The notes: generated by a model not told the origin, from the letters alone. 64,000 nt of DNA from Pelagovum sp. HNIBRBA483 (GCF_040931995.1 NZ_CP162412.1:1550001-1614000); one strand, 5' to 3'; positions 27,254-37,890 are shown, counted from the stretch's first letter. Numbers and translations: made by a program.

Positions 27254-28399
27254 ATGGCCCAGACACCGCGCAAGCTGTTTGAGGATGTTGGTGACCAACC
27301 AAAAGCGCAAGCCGCGCCGGGTGGTATTGACCGTGCGCCGCGTGGCGCGCGCGGAGCGATCCGGCTCTGGCTGATGGGCATTTTCGCACTTGTGGCGGTG
27401 ATGATCGCTGTGGGCGGCATGACGCGGCTGACCGATTCTGGCCTGTCGATCACCGAATGGGCGCCAGTGACGGGCGCGTTGCCGCCGCTGAGCGAGGCAG
27501 CATGGCAGGTCGAGTTCGACAAATACCGGCAGATCCCTGAATACCAGCTTCAGAATAAGGGGATGAGCCTCTCGGAGTTCCAATTCATTTACTGGTGGGA
27601 ATGGGGCCATCGCCAGTTGGGCCGTGTGATCGGGCTGGTTTGGGGCGCTGGTTTCCTGTTTTTCTGGGCGACGAAGCGCATTCCGGCTGGCTGGACGCCG
27701 CGCCTTTTGTTGCTGGGTGGCTTGGGCGGATTGCAAGGCGCTATTGGCTGGTGGATGGTTTCCAGTGGGTTGCGCGAGGGGATGCTTGATGTGGCCTCCT
27801 ACCGGCTGGCAACGCATTTGGGGCTGGCGTTTGTGATCTTTGGCTTCCTCGCGTGGTACATGTTCCTGCTTGGGCGGAGCGAGGCGGACTTGATGCAGGC
27901 GCGGCGAGCGGCAGAACCGAAGCTCTTTGGCATGGGAACGGGGCTGATGCATTTCGCCTTTCTGCAAATCCTGCTGGGTGCTTTGGTGGCAGGGATTGAT
28001 GCGGGCCGTGCCTTCCCCACATGGCCGTTGATGGGCGATGGGTTCTTACCGCCTGATCCGTTCATGATCACGCCGATCTGGCGCAATTTCTTTGAGGATG
28101 CGGGGCTGGTGCAGTTCATCCACCGGATGTCGGGCTATCTCCTGTTTATCTTTGCGATCGTGGTTTGGCTGCGCTCGCGCCGCTCGCCCAATACGCAGAC
28201 GCGCTTTGCGTTTAACGTGGTGCTGGGGGTGATGTTCCTGCAGATGGTGATCGGCATCATGACGGTGCTCTATTCCGCTCCCGTTCACATCGCGATCGTG
28301 CATCAGATTGGCGCGGTGGTGCTGTGGGTGGTGATCCTGCGGGCGCGGTATCTGGCGCGCTATCCGCTGGCGCAATCCATTCGGGGAAGCGCCGCATGA
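27254..28399 (+). CDS. ctaA: Heme A synthase
   Basis: A 381-aa integral membrane enzyme that oxidises the C8 methyl of heme O to make heme A for cytochrome c oxidase. It has eight predicted membrane helices, the N-terminal GGMTRLTDSGLSITEW motif, and haem-ligand histidines in WWEWGHRQLGRV, ATHLGLAF and FIHRMSGYLLF. The stop overlaps the start of the M32 peptidase gene (ATGA). Confidence 0.95.
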   Translation: MAQTPRKLFEDVGDQPKAQAAPGGIDRAPRGARGAIRLWLMGIFALVAVMIAVGGMTRLTDSGLSITEWAPVTGALPPLSEAAWQVEFDKYRQIPEYQLQNKGMSLSEFQFIYWWEWGHRQLGRVIGLVWGAGFLFFWATKRIPAGWTPRLLLLGGLGGLQGAIGWWMVSSGLREGMLDVASYRLATHLGLAFVIFGFLAWYMFLLGRSEADLMQARRAAEPKLFGMGTGLMHFAFLQILLGALVAGIDAGRAFPTWPLMGDGFLPPDPFMITPIWRNFFEDAGLVQFIHRMSGYLLFIFAIVVWLRSRRSPNTQTRFAFNVVLGVMFLQMVIGIMTVLYSAPVHIAIVHQIGAVVLWVVILRARYLARYPLAQSIRGSAA

Positions 28400-29874
28400 G
28401 CAATGTAGCCTATGCCGAACTGATGGCGCATCAGCGTGAAACCGAGGCGCTGGCGCAGGTCGCAGGGCGGCTTGGCTGGGATCAGGAAACGATGATGCCG
28501 CGCGGTGCCGCAGACCAGCGGGCAGAGGAAATGGCCGCGATGGAGGGGGTGCTGCATGCGCGGCGCACCGATCCGCGCGTCGGTGACTGGCTTGAGGCGG
28601 CGGAGGCTGCCGACGAGACGCAAGAGGCGATGCTGCGGGAGATCCGCCACAGCTATGCCCGCAGTTGCCGTGTGCCCGCTGCGCTGGCGCAGGAGATGGC
28701 GCGGGTTACGTCGCGGGCGCAGGGGATCTGGGCAGAGGCGCGGGGCAATGAGGATGTTGCGGCCTTTCTGCCGGTGCTGGACGAGGTGGTTCGGCTGAGC
28801 CGTGAAACGGCTGCGGCTTTGGCCGTGGACGGACAATCGCATTACGACGCGCTGTTGGACGATTACGAGCCGGGTGCGAAGGCCGAAACGCTGGACGCGA
28901 TGTTTGCTGCATTGCGGCCGGAGCTGGTCGCGCTGCGGGGGGAAATTCTTGAAAAACCGGAGCCAGCGGCGCTGACGGGCGCATTTGACCCCGATGTGCA
29001 GGTGGCGCTCGCGGAGGAAGTCGCTGTGGCCTTTGGCTATGACATGGCGCGCGGGCGGATCGATAAGGCGGTGCATCCGTTTTGCAGTGGCTCGGGGCAG
29101 GATGTGCGGATCACCATGCGCACCGATCCGGCGGACCCGTTCAATTGCCTTTATTCGACGATCCATGAAACGGGCCATGCCTGCTATGAACAAGCGGTGG
29201 ATGCAGAATACGGGCTGACGCCGCTGGGGCAGGGTGCCTCGATGGGGGTGCATGAGAGCCAGAGCCGCCTGTATGAAAACCAGATTGGCCGCTCGGCGGC
29301 GTTTACCGGCTGGCTGCACGGGAAGATGGTGGCGCGGTTTGGTGCTGATGCGCTGCCGGATGCCGAAGGCTTCTACAAGGCGGTGAACCGTGTGCAGCGC
29401 GGGTATATCCGTACCGAGGCCGATGAGGTGCAGTATAACATGCATGTGTTGCTGCGCTACGATCTGGAGCGGGCGCTGGTGGCGGGTGATTTGGCGGTGG
29501 GTGATTTGGAGGCGGCTTGGAATGATCGCTTTGAGGCGGATTTCGGCTACGCGGTGGACAAGCCCTCAAACGGGGTGTTGCAGGATGTGCATTGGTCGGT
29601 GGGGCTGTTTGGCTATTTCCCGACCTATACGCTGGGCAATGTCTATGCGGGCTGCCTTAATGAAGCGTTGCGCACGGCGGTGCCGGATCTCGATGCATCG
29701 GTGGCGCAGGGGGATATGTCGCCCGCGACTGACTGGCTGCGCGAAAACTTGCAACGCTATGGCAAGCGCTACCTGCCGCGCGATGTGATAGCGCGGGCAA
29801 CGGGTGCGGAGCCGAGCGAGGCGCCGCTGGTGGCCTATCTACGCGCTAAGTTTGGCGCGCTTTACGATCTGTAG
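28396..29874 (+). CDS. Carboxypeptidase Taq, M32 family
   Basis: A 492-aa zinc carboxypeptidase. The zinc motif is HETGH (in STIHETGHACYEQ) and the third ligand lies in MGVHESQSRLYEN, with the family motif GYIRTEADEVQYNMHVLLRYDLE. It acts in the cytoplasm on peptide C-termini. The start overlaps ctaA by four bases; shared transcription is likely, but the two functions are unrelated. Confidence 0.94.
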   Translation: MSNVAYAELMAHQRETEALAQVAGRLGWDQETMMPRGAADQRAEEMAAMEGVLHARRTDPRVGDWLEAAEAADETQEAMLREIRHSYARSCRVPAALAQEMARVTSRAQGIWAEARGNEDVAAFLPVLDEVVRLSRETAAALAVDGQSHYDALLDDYEPGAKAETLDAMFAALRPELVALRGEILEKPEPAALTGAFDPDVQVALAEEVAVAFGYDMARGRIDKAVHPFCSGSGQDVRITMRTDPADPFNCLYSTIHETGHACYEQAVDAEYGLTPLGQGASMGVHESQSRLYENQIGRSAAFTGWLHGKMVARFGADALPDAEGFYKAVNRVQRGYIRTEADEVQYNMHVLLRYDLERALVAGDLAVGDLEAAWNDRFEADFGYAVDKPSNGVLQDVHWSVGLFGYFPTYTLGNVYAGCLNEALRTAVPDLDASVAQGDMSPATDWLRENLQRYGKRYLPRDVIARATGAEPSEAPLVAYLRAKFGALYDL

Positions 29875-29885
29875 CGGAGCAGGCA

Positions 29886-30311
29886 ATGGCATTGGCGATG
29901 GATAAGGCCGCTTTGATGGCGTTTCTCGAGAGCGACTTCCCGCAGGCCAAGGATGGCTTCGTTGTGGAAGAAGTGGCCGACGGACGGCTGACCATGCGGC
30001 TGAAAGTGACCGAGGCGCATTTGCGGCCCGGTGGGACCGTTTCAGGTCCGGCGATGTTTGCGCTGGCTGACGTCGGGGTCTACCTTGCGATCCTCGCGAT
30101 GATTGGCCCGAAGGCGCTGGCGGTGACGACCAATGCGAGCCTCGATTTCATGCGTAAACCAGCGGCGGGCAAGGATATGCTCTGCGAGGTGCGGGTGCTG
30201 AAGCTGGGCCGTGCGCTGGCGGTATGTGACGCCCTCCTCTACAGCGAGGGGCAGGTGGAGCCGGTTGCGCGGGCGAATATGACCTATTCGATCCCGAAAG
30301 ATATGGGGTAA
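29886..30311 (+). CDS. PaaI-type hotdog thioesterase
   Basis: A 141-aa hotdog-fold protein. LRPGGTVSGPAMFALADVGVYLAI is the typical PaaI core with the catalytic Asp region, followed by TTNASLDFMRKPAAGK. It hydrolyses an acyl-CoA whose identity cannot be read. It lies 11 bases after the M32 peptidase. Confidence 0.85.
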   Translation: MALAMDKAALMAFLESDFPQAKDGFVVEEVADGRLTMRLKVTEAHLRPGGTVSGPAMFALADVGVYLAILAMIGPKALAVTTNASLDFMRKPAAGKDMLCEVRVLKLGRALAVCDALLYSEGQVEPVARANMTYSIPKDMG

Positions 30312-30368
30312 AATAATACCTATTTTGCAAGATATTGTTTTTACTATATTATTTCAGTAAACATGCGC

Positions 30369-30396
30369 TTGACTGCGCTTGGAACTCCCGTATAAC
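30369..30396 (+). promoter_or_regulatory. Promoter of rplM-rpsI
   Basis: TTGACT (30369-30374) and TATAAC (30391-30396) with a 16-base spacer form a good sigma-70 promoter, about 50 bases before the rplM start. Confidence 0.65.
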
Positions 30397-30449
30397 CCGC
30401 CCATCCCAAGACCGGCGGTGCGCCGCCCATAGATAAACATTGGTGAACC

Positions 30450-30911
30450 ATGAAAACCTTTTCTGCTACTCCGGCAGACATCGAGAAAAAATGGATCCTG
30501 ATCGACGCTGAAGGCGTTGTTCTGGGCCGTCTTGCCTCGATCGTTGCCATGCGGCTGCGTGGCAAGCACAAGCCGTCTTTCACCCCCCATATGGACATGG
30601 GTGACAACGTCATCGTGATCAACGCCGACAAAATCCAACTGACCGGCAAGAAGCGCGAGAAGCCGAACTACTGGCACACTGGCCACCCGGGCGGCATCAA
30701 ATCCCGCACCACCGGCCAGATCCTTGAAGGGGCGCATCCTGAGCGCGTCGTCATGCAGGCCGTCAAGCGCATGCTGCCGGGCAACCGCCTGAGCCGCAAG
30801 CAGATGACCAACCTGCGCGTCTTTGCCGGTGCCGAGCACGGCATGGAGGCACAGAAGCCCGAAGTTCTCGACGTTAAGTCGATGAACAAAAAGAACACGC
30901 GGAGCGCATAA
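30450..30911 (+). CDS. rplM: 50S ribosomal protein L13
   Basis: A 153-aa ribosomal protein with the L13 signature: [29 protein letters not shown] and [11 protein letters not shown]. An early large-subunit assembly protein. It is followed by rpsI after two bases, the universal pairing. Confidence 0.97.
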   Translation: MKTFSATPADIEKKWILIDAEGVVLGRLASIVAMRLRGKHKPSFTPHMDMGDNVIVINADKIQLTGKKREKPNYWHTGHPGGIKSRTTGQILEGAHPERVVMQAVKRMLPGNRLSRKQMTNLRVFAGAEHGMEAQKPEVLDVKSMNKKNTRSA

Positions 30912-30913
30912 TC

Positions 30914-31402
30914 ATGGCTGATCAGATCAACTCCCTCGAAGAGCTGGGCACTGTCGCCACTGGCGAAGAAGCTGTCGTCGAAGTCGCTGCGCCCCGCGAG
31001 CCGGTCCGTGACGAGCTGGGCCGTTCCTACGCCACTGGCAAGCGTAAAGACGCTGTAGCCCGTGTCTGGATCAAGCCGGGTTCTGGCAAAGTTACCGTGA
31101 ATGGCAAGGACCAAGGCGTTTACTTTGCGCGTCCGGTTTTGCAGATGATCCTGCGCCAGCCGTTTCAGGTTGCTGGTGTCGACGGTCAGTTTGACGTGAT
31201 GGCAACCGTTAAAGGCGGTGGTCTTTCCGGTCAGGCTGGTGCGGTCAAGCACGGCATCTCCAAGGCGCTCCAGCTTTACGATCCCTCGCTGCGCAACGCT
31301 CTGAAAGCCGCTGGCTTCCTGACCCGCGACAGCCGCGTCGTTGAGCGTAAGAAGTACGGTAAGCGCAAAGCACGCCGGAGCTTCCAGTTCTCAAAGCGTT
31401 AA
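30914..31402 (+). CDS. rpsI: 30S ribosomal protein S9
   Basis: A 162-aa protein with a normal S9 core ([27 protein letters not shown]) and the C-terminal [11 protein letters not shown] tail that reaches the P-site tRNA. The first 35 residues are an acidic extension seen in related alphaproteobacteria. A strong terminator follows. Confidence 0.97.
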   Translation: MADQINSLEELGTVATGEEAVVEVAAPREPVRDELGRSYATGKRKDAVARVWIKPGSGKVTVNGKDQGVYFARPVLQMILRQPFQVAGVDGQFDVMATVKGGGLSGQAGAVKHGISKALQLYDPSLRNALKAAGFLTRDSRVVERKKYGKRKARRSFQFSKR

Positions 31403-31425
31403 TTCGCGAGACAGTGGAATTATGG

Positions 31426-31452
31426 AAAGGGCGCCTTCGGGCGCCCTTTTTT
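31426..31452 (+). terminator. Rho-independent terminator of rplM-rpsI
   Basis: AAGGGCGCC and GGCGCCCTT pair around TTCG and are followed by a run of six T. The adjacent convergent tetR gene ends just five bases beyond. Confidence 0.93.
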
Positions 31453-31456
31453 GTGC

Positions 31457-32074
31457 CTACTGATCCGGCGGGAGGAGGCCTAAGCCTCTGAGATAGACGC
31501 CGATGCCGGATTCTAGGAGATCTTCTGGCGGGAAGGGCGATTTGGTGCCGGGGTTGCCGCGGGCGAAGAGCTCGACCACGCCGTGGCTCATGGCCCAGAT
31601 ATGGGCGGAGAACATTTGTGGCGGCGGGCGCTTCTCTGGCGGGATCTGGAGGGAGAGTTGTTCAGCGGCTGTTTCCAGAACGCCCATTGCCTGTGTCGCG
31701 GCGGCGTATAGCTCTGGTGTGCGCTGGATCGAAATGCCGCTTTCGAACATCGCGACGTAATGACCGGGATATTTGCGAGCGAAGGCGAGATAGGCGCGGC
31801 CTGTGGCCTCGAACGCGGCGAGCGCGGAGGGTGTGCCATCGCCGTAGGCGCGGGACATCAGGCCGCCGAAAATCTCGTAGCCTTGAAGTGCGGCCGCTGC
31901 GATGATGTCGTCACGGCCCTCGAAGTGGCGGTAGACGGCGGCAGGGGTAACGCCTGCCTCGCGCGCGGCCTCGGAGAGAGAGAAGCCGGTTGGGCCTTTC
32001 TCTTCGATCAGGCGCAGACAGCCCGCAATCAAGGCCTCGCGTAGATTGCCGTGATGATAGCCCTGTTTGGCCAT
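31457..32074 (-). CDS. TetR-family transcriptional regulator
   Basis: A 205-aa repressor. The N-terminal helix-turn-helix reads GFSLSEAAREAGVTPAAVYRHF within YHHGNLREALI...; the C-terminal ligand domain is of the TetR_C_33-like type. The neighbouring alpha/beta hydrolase lies upstream on the same strand, 64 bases away, and could be under its control. Confidence 0.9.
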   Translation of the reverse strand: MAKQGYHHGNLREALIAGCLRLIEEKGPTGFSLSEAAREAGVTPAAVYRHFEGRDDIIAAAALQGYEIFGGLMSRAYGDGTPSALAAFEATGRAYLAFARKYPGHYVAMFESGISIQRTPELYAAATQAMGVLETAAEQLSLQIPPEKRPPPQMFSAHIWAMSHGVVELFARGNPGTKSPFPPEDLLESGIGVYLRGLGLLPPDQ

Positions 32075-32138
32075 TGGGGACCGCTCCGCTCGCTTTGCTG
32101 GTGAATGTTAATACGTTTTATATGGGGTCGGAAAGCGG

Positions 32139-33131
32139 TTATGGCAAATCCGCGCGGGCGGCTGCGCGGTCGATTGCCGCAATCACCTCATCGGGTGCGG
32201 CGTGATGCGGCATATGGCCGACCTCACTGAGGACGGTGAGGTGGGCATTGGGGATCTGTTGGGCCAAGGGGCGGGAATGGATGGTGAGAGGAACGATTGT
32301 ATCTGCATCTCCGTGCACGATCTCTACGGGCAGATCGAGTGCGGGGTAGTGTTCAACCATTTTGACAACTTCGGGCCGTAACCAATTGACTTGGCGTGCA
32401 TTTGCGCGAATCGCATCGGTGCGGAGGGCGAGCGCTGCGCCGACGTCATGGCCGTAATTCTGGGGTACCGAATTAGGATCAAAGATCGCGCCGATGGTGC
32501 TTTCGACATAGGAGGTCGGGACGAAGGCGGCGATCAGCGGCGCGATAAGGCCGCCGCCCACTGACGAGCCGACGATCTGATAGAGCGGACCAAGTGATCC
32601 GGGCCAGGGGTTTGAGACGCCGGAAATATCGACGAGGGCAGAAAGTGTCTCGGGCCGATCGATGGCCCATGCGAGGGCAACAGCAGCGCCATAGGAGTGG
32701 CCGAGGACAATGGGGCGCTCTGCGCCGAGTTGTGCGGCAGCGGTTTGCAGGAGGCGGGCCTGTTCCAGAGGCGTTTCTACGGCGGTGGCGAAAGCGCGGG
32801 CGTAGGCAGGGGATACTTGGTCGGTGTAGCCGAGGCCGGGGCGGTCGAACATGATGACGCGGTAGCGGGTGGCGAGGCGGTCGCCCAAAGCGAGATCCAT
32901 ATCGCGGGCGTTGCCGTTGGCGCCGTGGATGAGCACGAGATCAGGGCCGCTGCCCTTGATGATGGCGTGGACGGTGCGGCCATCGACCTCGATCATCCGG
33001 CCAATTGGGGGGGTGTCGCGAGTTATGGTGGCACTATGATAACGGGCGAAGCCGAGAACCGCCAAAATGGCCGTGGCGAGAAGAACCAGCAGGATTATCA
33101 GTGTGTTACCGGCCAATTTCATTGATATCAT
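32139..33131 (-). CDS. Alpha/beta hydrolase, membrane-anchored or exported
   Basis: A 330-aa hydrolase. An N-terminal hydrophobic segment ([20 protein letters not shown]) is a signal anchor or uncleaved signal. The fold shows [11 protein letters not shown] (oxyanion loop), [12 protein letters not shown] with the nucleophile Ser, HGDADTIVP for the acid and EVGHMPHH with the catalytic His. Substrate unknown. The start overlaps the end of metA by 26 bases; an ATG at 33122 is a good alternative. Confidence 0.85.
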   Translation of the reverse strand: MISMKLAGNTLIILLVLLATAILAVLGFARYHSATITRDTPPIGRMIEVDGRTVHAIIKGSGPDLVLIHGANGNARDMDLALGDRLATRYRVIMFDRPGLGYTDQVSPAYARAFATAVETPLEQARLLQTAAAQLGAERPIVLGHSYGAAVALAWAIDRPETLSALVDISGVSNPWPGSLGPLYQIVGSSVGGGLIAPLIAAFVPTSYVESTIGAIFDPNSVPQNYGHDVGAALALRTDAIRANARQVNWLRPEVVKMVEHYPALDLPVEIVHGDADTIVPLTIHSRPLAQQIPNAHLTVLSEVGHMPHHAAPDEVIAAIDRAAARADLP

Positions 33132-34029
33132 AAGGGGTGGACTGGTAAATTTCGTTCACCCAGTTGCCATAGAGCAGGTGCGCGTGGCTACGCCAGCGGT
33201 TCTGCGGGGGCTGCGATGGGTCGTCATCCGGGTAGTAGTTGACGGGCACATTGATCGGCGTGCCGGCGGCAACGTCGCGATCATATTCTTCCTTCAGCGT
33301 GCCACTGTCATATTCGAAATGATTGAAGATGTAGATCGCGCGGTGTGCGGGATCCTGTACAAGGCAGGGGCCGGTTTCAGAACTGTCGATGAGGATGTCG
33401 AGCCCGCCTGCGGCTTCGATCTCCGTGCGGCGCATCTCTGTCCAGCGGCTGACAGGAATGACCATATCATCCGAGAACCCCCGCAGAAACGGCGAGGCAG
33501 GAGCGCAGTTGCGGTGGCGGATACAGCCGAATGCCTTGTGATCGAGCATATGTTTCTGCACGCCATGGAAATGGTAGATCATCGCCATGCCGCCCCAGCA
33601 GACGCCGAAGGTGGATTGGACGTGGCTTTGGGTCCAGTCCATGACGTCGCGCAGCTCGTCCCAATATGTGACCTCCTCAAAGGGGAGGTGCTCAATCGGG
33701 GCGCCGGTGATGACGAGACCGTCGAACTTCTCGCCGGAGGCCGCGACATCGGCAAATGGGCGGTAAAACTCCTCCATATGCGCGGCGGCGGTGTTCTTGG
33801 TCTGGTGCTCGGTCATGCGGATCAGCGACAGCTCGACCTGTAGCGGCGTCGCGCCGATCAGACGGGCGAACTGGTTCTCCGTCTGGATTTTCTTGGGCAT
33901 CAAGTTGAGGAGGCCGATGCGCAGCGGGCGAATGTCCTGCCGCGCGGCCCGATCATCGGACATGACCATAACGCCCTCTTTGGAGAGAACGTCATAGGCA
34001 GGCAGATTTTCGGGCAGTTTGATCGGCAT
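33106..34029 (-). CDS. metA: Homoserine O-acyltransferase MetA
   Basis: A 307-aa enzyme that activates homoserine for methionine synthesis. The catalytic Cys is in [11 protein letters not shown], with His and Glu in YIFNHFEYD; the N-terminal [22 protein letters not shown] is typical. Succinyl- and acetyl-users cannot be separated safely by eye. Only 33 bases separate it from the gene upstream, which leaves no room for the SAM-II riboswitch often found before metA in this class. Confidence 0.95.
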   Translation of the reverse strand: MPIKLPENLPAYDVLSKEGVMVMSDDRAARQDIRPLRIGLLNLMPKKIQTENQFARLIGATPLQVELSLIRMTEHQTKNTAAAHMEEFYRPFADVAASGEKFDGLVITGAPIEHLPFEEVTYWDELRDVMDWTQSHVQSTFGVCWGGMAMIYHFHGVQKHMLDHKAFGCIRHRNCAPASPFLRGFSDDMVIPVSRWTEMRRTEIEAAGGLDILIDSSETGPCLVQDPAHRAIYIFNHFEYDSGTLKEEYDRDVAAGTPINVPVNYYPDDDPSQPPQNRWRSHAHLLYGNWVNEIYQSTPYDINEIGR

Positions 34030-34062
34030 GGGGTATCCTCTGTTCGAGGCAAACAGATAGGG

Positions 34063-34929
34063 CTATTGGCCGTGGGCCTCAAGGGTGCGGGCCACCAGTT
34101 CCTCGAAATCGGCGGCGCTGGCAACGGCGGCGATTTCCTCTGCCGTTACCGTGATCCCCCAACGCGCGGCCATCTTCTCGTAGCGGGGCTGGCGATGCGC
34201 GAGGGCCTTGGCATAAGTCCAGCGGATGAAGCTGTCAGGATTGACCTCGTCTTCGGAGCAGTCGTGTTCGGCCAGATAGGCGGCCCAGCTTTCGGCAAGG
34301 AATTGGGGCTGGTAGGCCATCGGCTTCGGCGCGCGGTCGAAGCGGCGGATCAGTTCCTGAGTATGTTCTTCGCTGCCTTTGATCCAAATCATCAAGGTTT
34401 CGGCGGCGAGGGCCTCCATGATCGGGTTGTTGGTATCGTCGGGATCAACCCATTCGCAGATTGAGCCGCCCGTATCGCAGACAAAATGTGGATAGTTATA
34501 GAGATCTTGCGAACGGCGGATGAAATGGCCGGTATCCATGAGTGCGGCAAGCTCGGCGCGGCGGAACTGGTCCTGCCGGCGGCGGTATTCATCCATTGGC
34601 AGGCCGCCCAGCGCGGGATCGCCCGGTTTGCCGAGATAGGCGGAGACGGGGGCAAGATTGTTAAACGTGATATTGGTGCCGATATAGATCGAGTCTGACA
34701 ACAGGAGGTCGCGCAGGAACGGAACCTGCATCGCCTGTTTCTTGGCGTTATCGGCGATCAGCTCGCCCATGTAGCGGGTGCCTATGCGGTAATCAATTGA
34801 GTAGTGGAACCACGCACCGCTGGCGCGAAGCAGGTTGGAAACATGGGTTTTGCCCAGTCCGGACATTGCGAACAGGAGGACACGTTTCTGCGGCGCGGCG
34901 CGCCATTCGTCGGCGGAAGCATAGATCAT
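34063..34929 (-). CDS. P-loop ATPase-like protein upstream of metA
   Basis: A 288-aa protein with a Walker A motif (AMSGLGKTH) near the N-terminus and otherwise unfamiliar sequence. It resembles small nucleotide kinases in layout (P-loop, then a segment FHYSIDYRIGTRYMG) but no base-specific motif is clear. Cytoplasmic. Its placement before metA with a short gap suggests shared transcription. I recall homologues beside metA in related genomes but cannot confirm this. Confidence 0.7.
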   Translation of the reverse strand: MIYASADEWRAAPQKRVLLFAMSGLGKTHVSNLLRASGAWFHYSIDYRIGTRYMGELIADNAKKQAMQVPFLRDLLLSDSIYIGTNITFNNLAPVSAYLGKPGDPALGGLPMDEYRRRQDQFRRAELAALMDTGHFIRRSQDLYNYPHFVCDTGGSICEWVDPDDTNNPIMEALAAETLMIWIKGSEEHTQELIRRFDRAPKPMAYQPQFLAESWAAYLAEHDCSEDEVNPDSFIRWTYAKALAHRQPRYEKMAARWGITVTAEEIAAVASAADFEELVARTLEAHGQ

Positions 34930-35001
34930 GCACGATGCCTAGCCGCAGGTGGCGCGTTGTTCCAGTGAAAATTGCGGGACGGGGCGGAGAGGAAAGAAAG
35001 G

Positions 35002-35970
35002 CTATTTCGCCAGACGGAGGCGCTTGCGAAGTTTGCGCGCCCGCTTGCGAAGTGTCGCAAGCTCCTGTCGTATTGCCGAAATGATCGGGTTTGGTGGCTT
35101 GGCGATGGCTTTACGGTGGGACAGGTCGCGGAGCTTCGCGCCATCGGGTGTGAGGCTCTCTGGCTCTTTGCTTGCGAGCGCTGTGAAAGTGTATGACGCA
35201 AGCTCCCGTTCGGCAATCATGTTGCGGTTCGTTTTTACGAAGAGCGATTCCAGCGGGGAAAGGGTGCGGCCGTAGAAGGCATTGGCAAAGAGCGGATCGC
35301 CGTCCTCTAATGTCCCCAGATATGGCGGCTCTGCGTTTGTGCCGGAGAAGCGCGTATAGGTTGGCAAGAGCGCAGCGATTTCAAAGCCTCCTTGCAGGAG
35401 GAGTTGCGACAGAAGAATTTCATATCGGGAAACAACGTCGTGCTTTCCGAGGTGCTGCGGCTCGCTGAAGAAACCTTTATCGTAAAGGTAACGGGCGCCC
35501 TTACCAGACAACGCATAGGCAGTGGTTTGCACATGGGTAAACGGTGGTGTGATGCCGTAGTCCTGCGCGAAAAGTGCTGAATGTGGCGCGTCAGAGGGCA
35601 GGTGATTGATTGAACTGCCGACGAGGGCGACTTTATCCGTCAAGCGCGCGGTATAGGGCGCGTACCACCGATCCTGATGGTAGGTCGGCAGGAAGGGGCC
35701 GCGCATGCTGCTGTTAACGAAGATATAGGCGTCGTAGCCCTTCGAGCGTGGATCATTGAAGAACGCGACAACACCGCCAAAATCGTTGTTCTTGTTTTCG
35801 ATCTTTTTATAATGCAGGTTCGGGCGCTTGGGGAGGTTTGCGCTGCATGTGCCTGAAATATATATGAAATAGTGAACATCTTCATGAAGGGCTGCGCTCA
35901 GAAAGAAGACAAGGTTATCTTTGTAGATCTCGTCTTTTTCATAGTAGTGATAAATGACGGCGAGCTTCAT
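35002..35970 (-). CDS. Glycosyltransferase-like protein of unknown role
   Basis: A 322-aa protein starting MKLAVIYHYYEKDEIYKDNL. The segments YDAYIFVNSSMRGPF and VALVGSSINHL resemble proteins that add sugars to surface polysaccharides (RgpF-like regions), but no DXD motif is clear. The C-terminus is very basic (LRKRARKLRKRLRLAK), possibly for membrane contact. The 5' half has lower GC than its neighbours, which can indicate transfer. The in-frame ATG nine bases upstream (35979) is an alternative. Confidence 0.55.
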   Translation of the reverse strand: MKLAVIYHYYEKDEIYKDNLVFFLSAALHEDVHYFIYISGTCSANLPKRPNLHYKKIENKNNDFGGVVAFFNDPRSKGYDAYIFVNSSMRGPFLPTYHQDRWYAPYTARLTDKVALVGSSINHLPSDAPHSALFAQDYGITPPFTHVQTTAYALSGKGARYLYDKGFFSEPQHLGKHDVVSRYEILLSQLLLQGGFEIAALLPTYTRFSGTNAEPPYLGTLEDGDPLFANAFYGRTLSPLESLFVKTNRNMIAERELASYTFTALASKEPESLTPDGAKLRDLSHRKAIAKPPNPIISAIRQELATLRKRARKLRKRLRLAK

Positions 35971-36073
35971 TGGGTGCAATTGATCCGGACAGTTCTGCCT
36001 CAGGCTATATCAGTCTGAAGGTGCGGAATACCTTAAATCCTGTCTTATGGTGCCGTTGCCGCTGCCCAGCGAC

Positions 36074-36110
36074 ACCAAAAAGGCGCCGAGGAACCCTCAG
36101 CGCCTTTGGT
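36074..36110 (-). terminator. Terminator of guaA
   Basis: On the reverse strand CCAAAGGCGC pairs with GCGCCTTTTTGG; inside, GAGG pairs with CCTC around GTT. A T-run lies in the right arm. It sits 36 bases after the guaA stop. Confidence 0.8.
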
Positions 36111-36145
36111 ATGAGATCAGATCCTGCGGGACCGAAACCGTGGGA

Positions 36146-37705
36146 TTACTCCCACTCGATGGTTCCCGGGGGTTTGGAGGTCACGTCATAGGTGACGCGG
36201 TTGATGCCTTTGACCTCGTTGATGATGCGGGTCGCGGTTTCACCGAGGAATTCATGGCTGAAAGGGTAGTAATCAGCCGTCATGCCATCCACGCTGGTGA
36301 CCGCGCGAAGGGCGCAGGCGTAATCGTAGGTGCGGCCATCGCCCATGACGCCGACAGTGCGGACGGGCAGGATCGCAACGAAGGCCTGCCAGATTTCATC
36401 GTAAAGGCCATGCCTGCGAATTTGGTCGATGTAGACGGCATCTGCCTTGCGCAGGATTTCCAGCTTTTCGCGGGTGATCTCGCCGGGGCAGCGGATGGCG
36501 AGGCCCGGGCCGGGGAAGGGATGCCGGCCGATGAAGCTGTCGGGCAGGCCAAGCTCGCGGCCCAGCGCGCGCACTTCGTCCTTGAACAGCTCGCGCAGTG
36601 GCTCGACGAGCTTAAGGCCCATCTTTTCAGGGAGGCCACCAACGTTGTGATGGCTTTTGATGGTCACAGATGGGCCGCCGGAGAAGCTGACCGACTCGAT
36701 TACATCAGGGTAGAGCGTGCCTTGGGCGAGGAATTCGGCGCCTTCGATCTGATTGGCGTATTTCTGGAACACGTCAATGAACAAACGGCCGATGGTTTTG
36801 CGCTTGGTTTCGGGGTCACTTTCGCCGTCCAGCTCGCCAAGGAACAATTCCGACTCGTCAGCATGGATCAGCGGGATGTTATAGTTGTCGCGGAACATGG
36901 TGAGGACTTCTTCCGCCTCGCCCTGTCGCAGAAGGCCGTGATCGACGAAAACACAGGTGAGCTGATCGCCGATGGCTTCGTGAATCAGAACCGCGGCAAC
37001 GGAGGAATCGACGCCGCCGGAGAGGCCGCAGATGACCTTTTTGTCACCGACCTGTTCGCGGATTTTGCGGATTGCCTCATCGCGATATGCGCCCATTGTC
37101 CAGTCGCCGGTAAACCCTGCGATACGCAGGAAATTTTCCAGCATCGTCTTGCCGTTGGGCGTATGGTGCACCTCGGGGTGGAACTGCACGGCGTAGAAGC
37201 GACGGGCCTCATCTGCGATCATTGCGAAGGGGGCGTTGGGGGAGGTGCCGATGACCTTGAACCCTGGTGCGAGGGTGGTGACGCGGTCGCCGTGGCTCAT
37301 CCAGACCTCTTCGCGGCCAGACGTGAAGAGGCCGGAGAAGATACCGTCGCCACGATGGCCCTCAGCCGGGCTGACATAAGCGCGGCCAAATTCTGCGTGG
37401 TGGCCGCTTTCGACAAGGCCGCCAAGCTGGGTCATCATCACTTGCTGGCCGTAGCAGATGCCGAAAACCGGCAGGCCCATTTCGAACAGTTCCTGCGGCG
37501 CGCGGGGGCTGTTTTCCTCGGTCACGGAGGCAGGGCCACCGGAGAGGATCACGGCCTTCGGCGCCATCGCGCGGATGCTTTCGGCGCTGACGTTTTGGAA
37601 GGGATGGATTTCGCAGTAAACGTTCAGCTCGCGCAGGCGTCGCGCGATGAGCTGGGTGACCTGCGAACCGAAATCGATGATAAGAAGGCGATCATGCTGT
37701 GTCAT
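36146..37705 (-). CDS. guaA: GMP synthase (glutamine-hydrolysing)
   Basis: A 519-aa two-domain enzyme turning XMP to GMP. The N-terminal glutaminase has GICYGQQVM with the catalytic Cys; the synthetase domain has the ATP-pyrophosphatase loop GLSGGVDSS; the C-terminal dimerisation part ends with KPPGTIEWE. The ATG at 37705 gives the standard start ([20 protein letters not shown]); the open frame extending to 37987 is not coding. Divergent from the MttB-family gene. Confidence 0.96.
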   Translation of the reverse strand: MTQHDRLLIIDFGSQVTQLIARRLRELNVYCEIHPFQNVSAESIRAMAPKAVILSGGPASVTEENSPRAPQELFEMGLPVFGICYGQQVMMTQLGGLVESGHHAEFGRAYVSPAEGHRGDGIFSGLFTSGREEVWMSHGDRVTTLAPGFKVIGTSPNAPFAMIADEARRFYAVQFHPEVHHTPNGKTMLENFLRIAGFTGDWTMGAYRDEAIRKIREQVGDKKVICGLSGGVDSSVAAVLIHEAIGDQLTCVFVDHGLLRQGEAEEVLTMFRDNYNIPLIHADESELFLGELDGESDPETKRKTIGRLFIDVFQKYANQIEGAEFLAQGTLYPDVIESVSFSGGPSVTIKSHHNVGGLPEKMGLKLVEPLRELFKDEVRALGRELGLPDSFIGRHPFPGPGLAIRCPGEITREKLEILRKADAVYIDQIRRHGLYDEIWQAFVAILPVRTVGVMGDGRTYDYACALRAVTSVDGMTADYYPFSHEFLGETATRIINEVKGINRVTYDVTSKPPGTIEWE

Positions 37706-37890
37706 GCAGGCGCAATAGGGCGGGCGGCAACGACTCGCAAGTCTTATGTGGGATTCGCGATCTTCAACGCGCCACGCGACGTGCAATGCGCGGCTGGTGT
37801 CGCTTTCGGAAGGAAAGGGGCGCAATTCCGTCACAGGCATTTCAGGTGCGGGGGTATCAGCATGCCAAACACCTAAGGAGGGCTTTGGGC

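Noticed and set aside
34030-34062. SAM-II riboswitch before metA
   Set aside because: Only 33 bases separate metA from the upstream gene, and no pseudoknot-like pairing is seen.
36047-37876. 609-codon open frame opposite guaA
   Set aside because: It is the mirror of guaA in GC-rich DNA; guaA is complete and well conserved. The same applies to long frames opposite proB, obgE, the M32 peptidase and soxA.
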